Shown here piece by piece: positions 54,035 through 64,000 of a DNA stretch of 64,000 bases. The position numbers were made by a program, and so were the translations under genes. The notes beneath the pieces were generated by a model. The model was not told the DNA's origin, searched no databases, and was given only the letters and a program-made list of their open reading frames with translations. Numbering within the stretch: the first letter of the stretch is position 1; the number at the start of each line of letters is the position of its first letter. Source of the DNA: Stichopus chloronotus (Eukaryota; Echinodermata; Holothuroidea; Aspidochirotida; Stichopodidae); NCBI GenBank assembly GCA_021234535.1, contig CM037829.1, positions 30,476,962 to 30,540,961 on the forward strand, in the 5' to 3' direction.

Positions 54035-55740
54035 ATTACTAGACAGTAAACCTTGGTGCAACAACTTTTGACAGGAGATGGTTCTGCATTATCCTAGCAG
54101 TTAAGACAAGACGAGACCATCCAGCCAGAATGTTCTCCTGTCGTTATTTTTCTCGTTGATTTGTCTCCAATATTTCTCTAATCGAAGATGAATTTAATCA
54201 CCTGCGCCTGTGAAAATGCTCGTCCCCTGTAGACATCAGATCGAAAGCTGTATTGTCATTCCTTCGGGGATGCGGGAGAGGATTTTCTACAATTATAAAC
54301 TTCAGATTAACTTTATTTCAGGATGGGATGTCATTGGGTTGATAAAGCAAATTAATGAATATTTATAAGTTTGTTGTTGCATATTCAAATTTGATTTTTT
54401 TTTTATTTGATTTTTTTTTGTTGTATTCTTGGGACATGTAGAAAGGAACCTTTAATCATGTGACATCAAACAAAGAGTTAGTTCGTCATTGAGAAAAATG
54501 TTGAGCGTAATTCCATTTGAATGAATGGAAAGGAGCAGCAATGTAATAGTAGTTTGTGAATTTTTGTCATTTTTGTGGGACTGTTGGCTCGAGTCAGCCT
54601 GTCCATTTCCTGGGATGGAACGAATGACAACAAAGTGTAATTCATGTAGGTAAGGTGTTTACATTGCCATTTTGTTTTTCTGGCATTTGAACTGAGCAGC
54701 ATAGTAGACACTACTGTATAATCTTCCCCTGTGGCATTTTGTATTTATGAGGTATTGGATATTTGGGAGCAAAGTCTTTTTAAGTGATGCATTCAGGATT
54801 AAAGATGTCATCATAAAATTACAACTGAACTTATGGATTGATCTTATTGGGAGAGGAATGAAATTCAATCAACCGGAACAGTCAAAACCATCTTACCATG
54901 CTATTGAACATTTCATCATGATCATTTTGGTGGACAAGGTACATTCTTCAGTATGTGGCAATGACTGGTTGAAGGGATTCAGCAGGGTTTTGCAGCGTTG
55001 CAGCCGATTGGCTGTTTGAGTTCAACGACTCCCTTTGCATTAGCAAAACAGGGACAAATGTCACCCGTTAGACCATTTCTCGGTCGATTGACGATCATTA
55101 ACAGTGACACTCAGTAGGTGATGGTCGACGTTACACGGAATGGTTCGTTAGGAATCCATCTCTTGAAGCAGCCACCAAAAAGGAACCATTGCAGCGTAAG
55201 ATGGCCCAGCAATTCAGCATGTTTGTCATGCCAGAGCTGGTGTCCAACATCTGAGGGACACAGTTTGAAGACTGTAATTGTCAAATTTTGTGGGGAAGAG
55301 AAATTGTCTTTCTTTTCAGAATAATCACTGTACAAATACTTTACAGGTCTGTAAACTGAACAATGTTTTTTTTTTTTTTTCCTGTAAGAAGTAGTATCAG
55401 ACCTGACCACAAATAGCAACAACAAAGTAGCCAGCAAGGAACCCTTCCTGTAGTTTGAATTTATCGCAAATGTTTTTCTAGGTCATGCCCACCAGATGTA
55501 AGACACATAAAATGATTGAAATTCTACTATGCACTCACACTGAACTCATGGAAGCTGGAGGAGGAGATAAAAGAGCATCTCTGCTATGCACAGTAAGTTT
55601 GACAATTTAAAGGAAAAGTTTTTTTTTTTTTAAAGAATAAAACAAAGACTCATGGGGATACTTTGGAGGAACCAACCATGCAGCTGTTTGAAGAAGAATG
55701 TGACCCCTAGAATGTGTCCTTACTCAAGATGAAGTCTCCA

Positions 55741-55754
55741 AGGTCAAAAGGTCA
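55741..55754 (+). promoter_or_regulatory. perfect DR2 of AGGTCA
   Basis: AGGTCA-AA-AGGTCA, both half-sites perfect. The consensus is that of nuclear-receptor DR2 sites. It may be a leftover of the same repeat family as at 6.2 kb, whose reverse complement has a similar core. Function is not shown. Confidence 0.4.
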
Positions 55755-56505
55755 AAGTATACAGGCACTGGGTAATACACTTCAGGCGATAAAACTGTGA
55801 TAAATCTATTGCCCTTCATGTCTGTGTATGGTAGTGCAAGTTTTCTGGCAAATTTATTGTGTGGTAACAAAAATGGTTCCTCTAATGCTAGATGAACTCA
55901 TGTTTTATGTGAGAAGACTGAGCCATCACCCCCCCCTTCCCCTCTCCTATAGGAGTTAAGGACCTCCAAAATTGTCATTTTGTATTAACATATTTGGTAG
56001 ACAGGAAATGTTCTGTTAACACAAACTTCCAGTGGACGGGGAACCAGTCAACTTAATCCATGTTTGAGGAGAACCACACCACATTGTGTACACTATGTAA
56101 TAATTATTGATAGTTTTGATAGAATTGTATGTTGCTTCCTCAGTCATCCATTTCATCCTTTTACCCTAAACGAGTAAGTTCAGGTTTTTTTTTCTGTCTC
56201 GGTCATTTCTCAAGGGACACCTTCCCTTTGATTATCTTGTTTACAGCATGACAGGTTAGAAACTAGTTGTGACACTTTGAAGACTCCAACTGGGCCACTC
56301 TTGTCTATTTTCGTTGTACCTTTGCCTTCAGGTTTCTTTTGCAGATGAGATTTCGTAGTATTTATTCCACCACTGAAGGACAAACTGCAAGTTGTTCATG
56401 TATAAAGAAAAAGTATTATTTTCCTGTTTGGACATCTTCTTTAGTCTCCTCCAAAGGGACATTTTAATAAATTTATCAGAGAGAATAATTTCAAATGCCA
56501 GGGTT

Positions 56506-56595
56506 GTCAAGTTCAGGTGGATGCATGTCACAGCTGTCAAGTTCAGATGGATGCCTGTCACAGCTGTCAAGTTCGGATAGCTGCATGCAACACTT
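56506..56595. repeat. 3 x 30-bp tandem repeat
   Basis: Three units beginning 'gtcaagttc' at 56506, 56536 and 56566. The first two differ at only two bases; the third is more diverged. The unit length is a multiple of three, so both strands stay open and give decapeptide repeats in short frames. Confidence 0.95.
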
Positions 56596-58267
56596 GTCGT
56601 TTGCATACGATTTTTCTGTAATTTCTGTAAGGAGGACAGACACCATTGGACGAAAGATGAGAAACAAACTGTGCAACTTGCCTGTATATATGTAAGATTC
56701 TTGATACACTATTCCATTGATGCATCAGTTCAGTGTAGTATATACCCACTGGGAATGCAAGACCATACAATGTATCCAAGAGGAGTGTAAGAAAAGTGTC
56801 ATCAGGTGCACTTTCAGGACCTATATGTGCATTGTAGATACCTTGGGCCAACAAGAACAAGTATTGGTGTGTAGGATTGCCACATGTTTAATTTTGTCCC
56901 AATATATAACGATAGCCTAGGTCAGAATACTGAGTCAGGGAGAAAACCTAATATTCAAAGGGCGAACTAAACCTCAGGTAAAGTCTCCAAGCAACAGGCT
57001 ATGATGTTGCTATAGTGGAAGAGCTCAATGTGTTGGACTTTCTTAAGGAAATATCTGTTTCCACCTCATATAAATTGTTAACTGATGTCCTCCCTCTAAT
57101 GTAATATCAATAAATTTGAAGAAATGTCAGATCTACTTAATGTCAAGGTAACTTAATATTACTGCCTCACTTGTTTTCTCCAAGCAATGAGTTTTATGTA
57201 AATGATGTTTCTTAAATTCTATTGTTACATGAAATCTGTCAGTAGTTCATAAATATTTAGTGCATGTTTGAATCATACCTGCAACTGTTTTTTCCCCTCT
57301 CTCTCTCTCAACCCAGCTTTATTACCTAAACATGTCTCATTTACATTCTGTGAAGTCCTTCAACTTTGTGACATAGTCTGGTCTTTGTTTCATAAGGTGG
57401 TTCTCGGGAGGTTGCATAATTTTGAAAACTAGTTTAGCAAGTGCAATTGTGTACAAATTTCCTTGCAAAATACCAAACCACTTCCAGGGGATGACTCAGT
57501 CAGGTGGGGCAGCCGGCCTGCTCTGATCCGATTGGGTCAGGCTGCCGACTGCAGCTAAACATTAATTCGAACAAACACTGATGCATGACTTTTTTGAAAA
57601 CTATTTAAATTTTTTTTTTTTTTAATGCCTAATTGTAACACTGTGAGATTAAAGAGAAGGCCATCATTTTGTAAAAAAACAAACACAATGCTATATTTGT
57701 AAATACATATTATCACTTGCTGTGTAATCATTGCAAAGGTAACTGCTGCTGTAGAAGTCATTACTCTGGGAGCCAAAGAACTATAGCAAAGCTGCTCTTT
57801 ACTAAGTCTACCGTATTTACCACCTTTTATCATCACCTGTAGCCGTTGTCGACGACATTATCAGCAGCCATTTAGACATCTTTTATTGTTTTTTTTTTTT
57901 TTACTGTATTAGTCCTATAGTTTGTCTCTGAAAATGTTTAACAGGTCCTTGACACGATTTGAGACATGTTCCCCTGAGAGACTATTGTAAGTTTGAATTT
58001 TCAGATCCTTTAGGCAAAAACTTAAAAAATTTGTGGTGTGAGGCAAGAGCAAGCGTCACCTCGTGAGTGAACAAAACTTGTGAGAGAGGTGTCTGAGAAG
58101 GTATGGGTACCACAAGAGTATCTCCTTTATGATAGCCCTTACCACATGTCTTGTTGTCTTTTGTAAAATTGTGATGTTCTGAATACAAGATGCTCAAGAA
58201 AATTAAAGTACTGGTCAGTTTTTTTTGTTTTTGTTTGTTTTTTTTTTGTTTGCTTTATTTACACCAC

Positions 58268-58413
58268 TTTGCAACTTGATTTGAGTTTTTTTTTTGCTAC
58301 AATCAATGATCCATCCTATTGGACCAAGTTGTGACACTAGTTTGCAACTTGACTTGAGTTTTTTTTTGTTGTTGCTACAATCAATGATCCATTCTATTGG
58401 TCCAAGTTCTGAC
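58268..58413. repeat. 73-bp tandem duplication
   Basis: 'tttgcaacttga' at 58268 recurs at 58341, and the whole unit ('...gctacaatcaatgatccat...attgg.ccaagtt') is repeated with poly-T length changes. It explains the short open frames on both strands here. Confidence 0.93.
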
Positions 58414-60811
58414 ATGTCACTCCCAAAGTTTCCTGAGTATGTGACCTGGAATGACTGTGAACAGACATCAGGATGTCCAATTCGAGTCTACACTGCTTCC
58501 TATGTGAAGTATAACTCGAGAGATTGTTTTATGTAAGTCTTGAAATACGAGGACCACTATACACCCAAAATGACCAAATTTTTTATTCCAAACATTCTCC
58601 AAAAAGTTGGTTTCGATGAAGAAAAGCTGTCGTAATTGTGAAAAACTTTGATAACCTCATGAGGCTACAACTGAATAGCTCAATTTAGCCATTGATTTCC
58701 AACTAAGCATTCACTTGTTATGGAGCGCTATCAAGTACATTCAGTTTAGTAACACTCTGTCATATGTACAAGCCATGGCAAGCATAACACATGCTGTACA
58801 AGCAGCTCTTTTAAAGGTGTATCAGTCTTCATGGTTTGTTTATCACACAGGAATGTTAAGATCACCACCGTATTGTATGTAGGTATCACGAATTCCTTCC
58901 CTCCCCCACAATTCAGCATTTTTCGAGGAACTAAATGAGTGCATTTGTTTTTAGCGGCATGGTAGGGTGCCCTCGTGGCAGGAAGTGTATTCTCCGTAGA
59001 ATCGCATGCACCATTAAACATATTTGATCGTTCAGCTGTCCAACTAGGGAATATCTTATTAACCAGTCGTTATTGTTTTTAGAAGTAAATGGATTGGATA
59101 GGCACATGTTCTGTTGGGAGGGACTTGCGGTTATTGAATGAACTCTGGAGAAATTCTCTAAAATTATATAAAGTATTCCAAGAAAAAAGTGACAAATTCA
59201 ACTAAATATTTTGACCACTAAAAATTTTTGACTACATAAAAATGAATGCGACTTTGAAGTTTCATAGACGTGGTCATTTGTAATCGACTATTTTGTGCAA
59301 CAAATCACTATCGGTTCCAGTGACAAAAGATAATGAGACGTAGCAGATCTTGTGTAATTTGTCTCATGGGAGACTGGTAGGTCTCAATGGGGGGCGATAT
59401 GTCTGACAGATACAGATATATTTCACTATTTTCAAACTGAAGACCGTTCTGACAGAGTATGGTATACTTACATTGGGGGTCATTTGCAAACCTTGTCATG
59501 TTACATCTCTGGTGCTGATATTGGAGACACAATAACATTACACTCTACCATATTGCTCTATCAAATCCTTGATTGTCAGTCAAATACCCTTTGTGATGTG
59601 AGACTTTGAAAAGAGTTAAAAATCAGAGTCAATGTAGATGTAGCATATTACATACCAGGGTGATGGTGACATGGGGGGTATACAGAGGTAGGGGGGTGCT
59701 TAGTTGTCATCAGGTGCCATTTTGTAGTTCCCTGGACAGCAAAAGGTCTGTGTACTTTATATAGTAATGTTGCTTCTTTTCTCTCTGGCCCATAGATTTC
59801 ACTCTACGATGTGCCGCAGACACTGCTGCGCAAAGACTTAAAACCTTGGCCAAAAATATTCACCAATTCTGAGACCAAATTCTGCCTGAATTCATTGCAT
59901 TGTGGGTAATGTTTTGTGTATATGCTTTTTCCTTGCTGTCTCCAAGGAATGGTACAAAAAGCAACAGGTTCATGACCTTTTTTTCACCTAGCAACTGGGT
60001 GGCTGTGTTAGTGCACAGGAGACACATAATGCTGCAGCATCCCATTGGGCGTGTCACATATCGTAAGCATCACTGTGATTGGCTAAAAGCAATGGTCTTT
60101 CATAAGGTAATCTCTGATTGGTTCTAACTTCTGCATTACCCAAAATTCCACACAGTGCTTCAATTCCAACATGTCCCTGTAGGTCTACATTCTGATGAGA
60201 TGATTTGGTTAAATTTGAGATTTATGTACAGTAACTTTTACCTTTGTTCAAATGTGTACATTATGCAGTTAAATAAAAATGCACCAAATAATAACACAGG
60301 CAGATAAATTCTGTCCTGAAAATAATTTTCATTTAAAAGCCTCAAGGTCACCGACACAAAGTCATACCAGTTAATAGTACTTTGTCTTTTAGCATGAATG
60401 GCATATACCGAAGACAGCTTTGACTATTTACAACCAATTTGATGCATGAGCAAAGATTTTCTTATCAGATTTGAAAGAGCAATTATTTTCATATATTTCA
60501 TCCATTATGTAGCAATGTTAAAGGATAATCGAGACAGGTAAGTCATTAATACAGGAAAAGAAAAGACTGAGATGTAATCTACTTCACTGACAGTGCCCCT
60601 GCTATCCATCTCCAAGAAAGACAAAGCAACTGAAGTCTCATTATGAATTTGAAGATAAGAAAATTTTAAATATATATCCAATATTTCCTCTTTTTGTTCT
60701 TAAAATAGAAGAAGAGTAAAGGCATGAACGGGTGGTCTTGAGGGGTGAAACCAACCCTACAGTCTTTGACAGAATAAATCTTATAGACCATCTCGAGAGT
60801 ATTCACTACTA

Positions 60812-63406
60812 TTACTCAGCTCCCTCTAAAGATTTTTCACAAGTAGCATAAGGATTTGGAGGAACCTCTGAAAATTCTGCTTTGATCTTCTTCAGGTGTG
60901 CATCTCCCCCTGGTAGGAGCAACTGAAGTATCGTGAGAGCCATGGCCTTTGCTTGTATCAACGTCGGTTCCTGGGCGGAGGGAGAGCCTGGGATGGATAG
61001 ACATGAAAATAACACACTGTGAGAGACTGCGGGAAAATTAAATTCTCACTATTTGATGCACTGGTGACAAACTCCTAGAAATCAACTCATCCATCGACAA
61101 AAAGTACAAGTCTACTTTTTCTCTTGAAAATCCAGACTGTTTCAAAAAGTTTGAGCTCAACAAAGCTCAACCATACAATACAATAACCTCAGCCTGCTTT
61201 GCTGCTTGTATTAAAGACTGCAATGGCCAGGGCTTTGTAACCATATGATACCATTTTTGGTCATGTGTGGAGGGCCACTCTTGTGGATAAGATGTGTTTC
61301 ATAAACAGAGCAAAATTGCTGAATTTTTTGTTATTCTAAATTTTGGAGCCTGCTAACACTTTAAGAAAGAGCCAACATTTTTAACAACAAGCACATGATT
61401 GTAAAGGAAAGATGACTTTGGACTACCAGCATTTGACCCATAAAAATTATATGTACCACCAACTCATTATTTCATGTAACATTCACCATTTTTGCCAGCA
61501 TTTTCTTCAAAATGGGCGGGGAATTCTACGATGCCAGAAAAATTGTTTCAATAAGAAAGCGATCATCCAATAAACGTAAGGTCAAGAGGGCCACCTTAGG
61601 GTCCCTTATGGGTTCCAAAGGTCAAGCCCACAGAAGCTCTGCAATTTCAGCACCTCTAGGAGCAGCCAGGCCACTTGAAATTTGAGCTTTCCTTTGTGAT
61701 CTATTTTGTAATCGTTCAAACATGTCAAAATGATAATTTATACACGACACACGTCCAATACAACCATGGGGTTGGCTTTACGCTCCACGGTATACATAGC
61801 TAGCTGCAATGCTCAGTTGGAAGTGCATAGTCCTGTTCAATGCTTGTGGGCATATTGCTACAAAGTTATCAAAATTGTCACCATACAGCTGAGTGTTCAG
61901 TTGCACTTGTTAGGGTTGTTCATTCATTGCAAGTTTAAAAGCAAAGTGCTCACCTTTCAAACCAAGTGGGTAACTTCCAAACCAGGCTTTAAAAAGCAAA
62001 ATCAAAAGCAGAAACGAGGTGCTGCACCCGTTTAAAATGGGCTGGCAAGAACCCTGACACCATGATCAGACAATGCTAACTCTACCATAGGTAAAGTTAA
62101 GTCAGAGTTAGCAATTTCCTTATTTTGTATGAGTAAGTCAGAGTTAGTGAAATCCTTTTTTTTTGTATGAAGTGATGCAAAACGTGGAGGACAGTAAAGC
62201 AAACATATAAAACAACTTGTGAATCAATAGCAGTACCATAGCATAATAGTCTTCCGAATAATGTACTTGGAAACGGGAAATCACTATACTAAAGCAAAAT
62301 ATTAGAAACAAGAAAACCTGTGAAACACTCAAAATGACATTGCTTCCCTTCAGAATCTTTCAAGTGGCTCCTTTTAATCAACACCGTAAGCAAAAGGAAC
62401 TACAGTAGCAGTTAAGTGATGAAAGTTTCAGTTAAAGCAAGTTTTTTTTTTCTGTTCCTGTTCTATATTACTAGTTACAATCACTCAGATATCTTATTCA
62501 TACTAGACCTTCATGACAATTCAAACAACATTTCTTAATCATTTCTTAATCGTTTCTTAATCGTTTTTTGTGTCCAGTGAGTCATACAATTCCAAGGCTG
62601 TGGATGCATGATTCCCCCCCCCCCCTTTTTTTTTATATATGTATGGTAATTACTGAGATGTAAAATACTGGATATCAGCTAAGACTGATATTGGTGACAC
62701 CAGCCCAAAACTGCTTGAAACACCATCGCCTTACCACAATCCCAGACTTGCTCTTGTTATTAATGTCGGCCGGTTTTGAACGAGGATCGAAAGTCACGAA
62801 GGAAATGGTCCATAAATTTCTAGTCAGTTGCCTCAGCTTCACAAATCATTTTACCATAGGCATGCTAGTGTATTTTTCTGAAACATGTCAATGAAAAACT
62901 GTCTAAAGTGCTAAAATTTCACCAAGCAGAGCACTTTTTATCCTGGAATCCTGGGATGTCAATTCATGCTTGCAGAAAATTGCTCTTTCAGATGAGTGTG
63001 CTATTAATCAAAGTTGTCTTTTCGTTTGCTACAGTATAGCAAGTTCATCACTACAAGTGGAAAACAAACAAAAGCAACTAACGGTTAAAAAAATTAATTC
63101 CATTCTCTCGACAGTTTCTTGGAGCCAGTTTTTTTCCTCTGATTTTCAAAATGCATCATTTGAGTACTCTGTGGCACTACTTACCAGCTGCTGCAGTGAA
63201 TTCCCTCGAATGATTAGGAGCATCCGTGTCAAGGGCATACATCGGATGAATGCTCGGCACGACGAAGGATACGTTCCCCATATCTGTGGACCCACCCATA
63301 CGACCAACAACCTTCTCATCTTTGCTGAATTCCATGCCGAGCCTCTCACAGTTCTCCTTGAACATGTCTGCCAGATGGACATTGCTCAACACCTCTGCGT
63401 AGTAAC
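60812..63406 (-). CDS. PM20D2: PM20D2-like M20 peptidase (last two coding exons)
   Basis: Exons, coding order: 63185-63406 and 60812-60987 (stop TAA at 60812-60814). The first has an acceptor 'ctag' and donor 'gtaagt', the last an acceptor 'cccag', and phases join through 'AAAG|S'. The peptide 'GRMGGSTDMGNVSFVVPSIH' and the following 'FTAAAG' plus a helical tail starting near 'LIQAKAMALTIL' match the C-terminal catalytic part of PM20D2/ACY1L2. That family is a metal-dependent M20 dipeptidase of the cytosol that removes unusual dipeptides, such as beta-alanyl-lysine types. The Asp in STDMG and the final His-Pro fit the conserved metal/substrate site. Upstream exons lie to the right of the window. 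It is tail-to-tail with epsin. Confidence 0.9.
60988..63184 (-). other. intron of the PM20D2-like gene
   Basis: Bounded by donor 'gtaagt' (63184) and acceptor 'cccag' (60988). No further exon is recognised inside. It includes a C10T8 run near 62620 and three copies of 'tttcttaatc' near 62530-62565. Confidence 0.7.
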
Positions 63407-63517
63407 CTAGGTACGAGATTTTGACCTGACAAAGTAGAAACAGATATTCGGTGTATTATATTCACTAGTGTTTGTAGAAGGTACCGGGGTACACTAATCA
63501 TGTCAGAGACCCAGGTC

Positions 63518-63543
63518 TGACCTCTGCTGACCTTAGTTGACCT
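63518..63543 (+). promoter_or_regulatory. three TGACCT half-sites at exact 10-bp spacing (double DR4)
   Basis: TGACCT at 63518-63523, 63528-63533 and 63538-63543, separated by CTGC and TAGT. The following 'ctctaccaaaaacaataagg' is the same tail as in the 145-bp array near 2460-2600, so this is a stray unit of that family. DR4 spacing is that of TR/LXR-type sites; binding is not shown. Confidence 0.5.
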
Positions 63544-63586
63544 TGAACTCTACCAAAAACAATAAGGCTCTTTTAGTCATTTGACA

Positions 63587-63769
63587 CACATACATACATA
63601 CATACATACATACATACATACATACATACATACATACATACATACATACATACATACATACATACATACATACATACATACATACATACAGACATAATAC
63701 AGACATACATACATACTGACATACAGAATACATACATACATACATAACACCTTACATAGCATACATACA

Positions 63770-63800
<31 letters not shown>

Positions 63801-63959
63801 CACACATATCATACATACATACATACATACATACATACCTACATACATACATAATACATACATACATACATCATACATACATACATACATACAACATACA
63901 TACATACATACATACATCATTACATAACATACTAAACATACATACATACATACATTACA

Positions 63960-63990
<31 letters not shown>

Positions 63991-64000
63991 CATACATACA
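63587..64000. repeat. long (CATA)n tetranucleotide microsatellite, runs off the window
   Basis: A pure CATA/TACA run is followed by a stretch with small deletions and insertions ('gacataatacagac', 'acaccttacatagc'), then a pure run again to the last base. Long Met-Tyr-Val-Cys open frames on the minus strand only reflect the tetramer. Confidence 0.98.

Larger units (their letters stand above)
54035..60811. other. epsin 3' UTR / tail-to-tail spacer with PM20D2-like gene
   Basis: No coding exon was recognised on either strand. AATAAA words occur on the plus strand, for example at about 55635 and 57107, but I cannot choose the real end of the epsin transcript. The stretch has a perfect DR2 of AGGTCA (55741-55754), a 3 x 30-bp repeat (56506-56595), a 73-bp tandem duplication (58268-58413) and many poly-T runs. 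Confidence 0.45.

Noticed and set aside
63533..63947. Long Met-Tyr-Val-Cys frames
   Set aside because: Pure by-product of the CATA microsatellite.
1..64000. CRISPR array, rRNA or tRNA genes
   Set aside because: No evenly spaced exact repeats with unique spacers, and no tRNA arm pattern or rRNA-like stretch was seen by eye. Running tRNAscan-SE would settle the tRNA point.

Overview
The window looks like nuclear DNA of an animal. The genes are split by many short coding exons (72-867 bp) between long AT-rich introns with GT..AG borders. There are many microsatellites, homopolymer runs and degenerate interspersed repeats, and no bacterial-type gene packing. One gene belongs to a family known from ciliated or flagellated animal cells (CCDC33-like), so a marine invertebrate, perhaps a deuterostome, is my guess. 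The species cannot be fixed from the sequence alone.

Layout. (1) 1-8125: no certain exon; it holds a ~1.3 kb array of ~145-bp repeats carrying nuclear-receptor-like half-sites, an (AT)32 tract and short repeats. (2) 8126-21952, minus: twelve exons that join into a CCDC33-like C2-domain protein, 751 codons as assembled. The coiled-coil C-terminus was not found. Its upstream region (21953-25560) contains a 218-bp segment present twice. (3) 25561-32289: intergenic, with a strong hairpin and no recognisable gene. (4) 32290-41506, minus: a complete ten-exon DUS1L-type tRNA dihydrouridine synthase of 497 aa. (5) 41507-46805: head-to-head spacer between DUS1L and epsin, holding untranslated leaders and a possible hAT-like element. 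(6) 46806-51958, plus: a complete three-exon epsin of 527 aa (ENTH, two UIMs, six DPW, one clathrin box, three NPF). (7) 51959-60811: epsin 3' UTR and tail-to-tail spacer with several tandem repeats. (8) 60812-63406, minus: the last two coding exons of a PM20D2-like M20 peptidase. (9) 63407-64000: a repeat unit with three evenly spaced TGACCT half-sites, running into a long CATA microsatellite that leaves the window.

The four genes are not an operon and have no obvious shared pathway: a cilium- or sperm-associated protein, a tRNA modification enzyme, an endocytic adaptor and a dipeptidase-like enzyme. All exon borders were deduced by hand from splice consensus, phase continuity and remembered family similarity. 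No alignment or transcript was available. No clear new biological system was found. The most unusual signals are the half-site-bearing repeats at both ends of the window.
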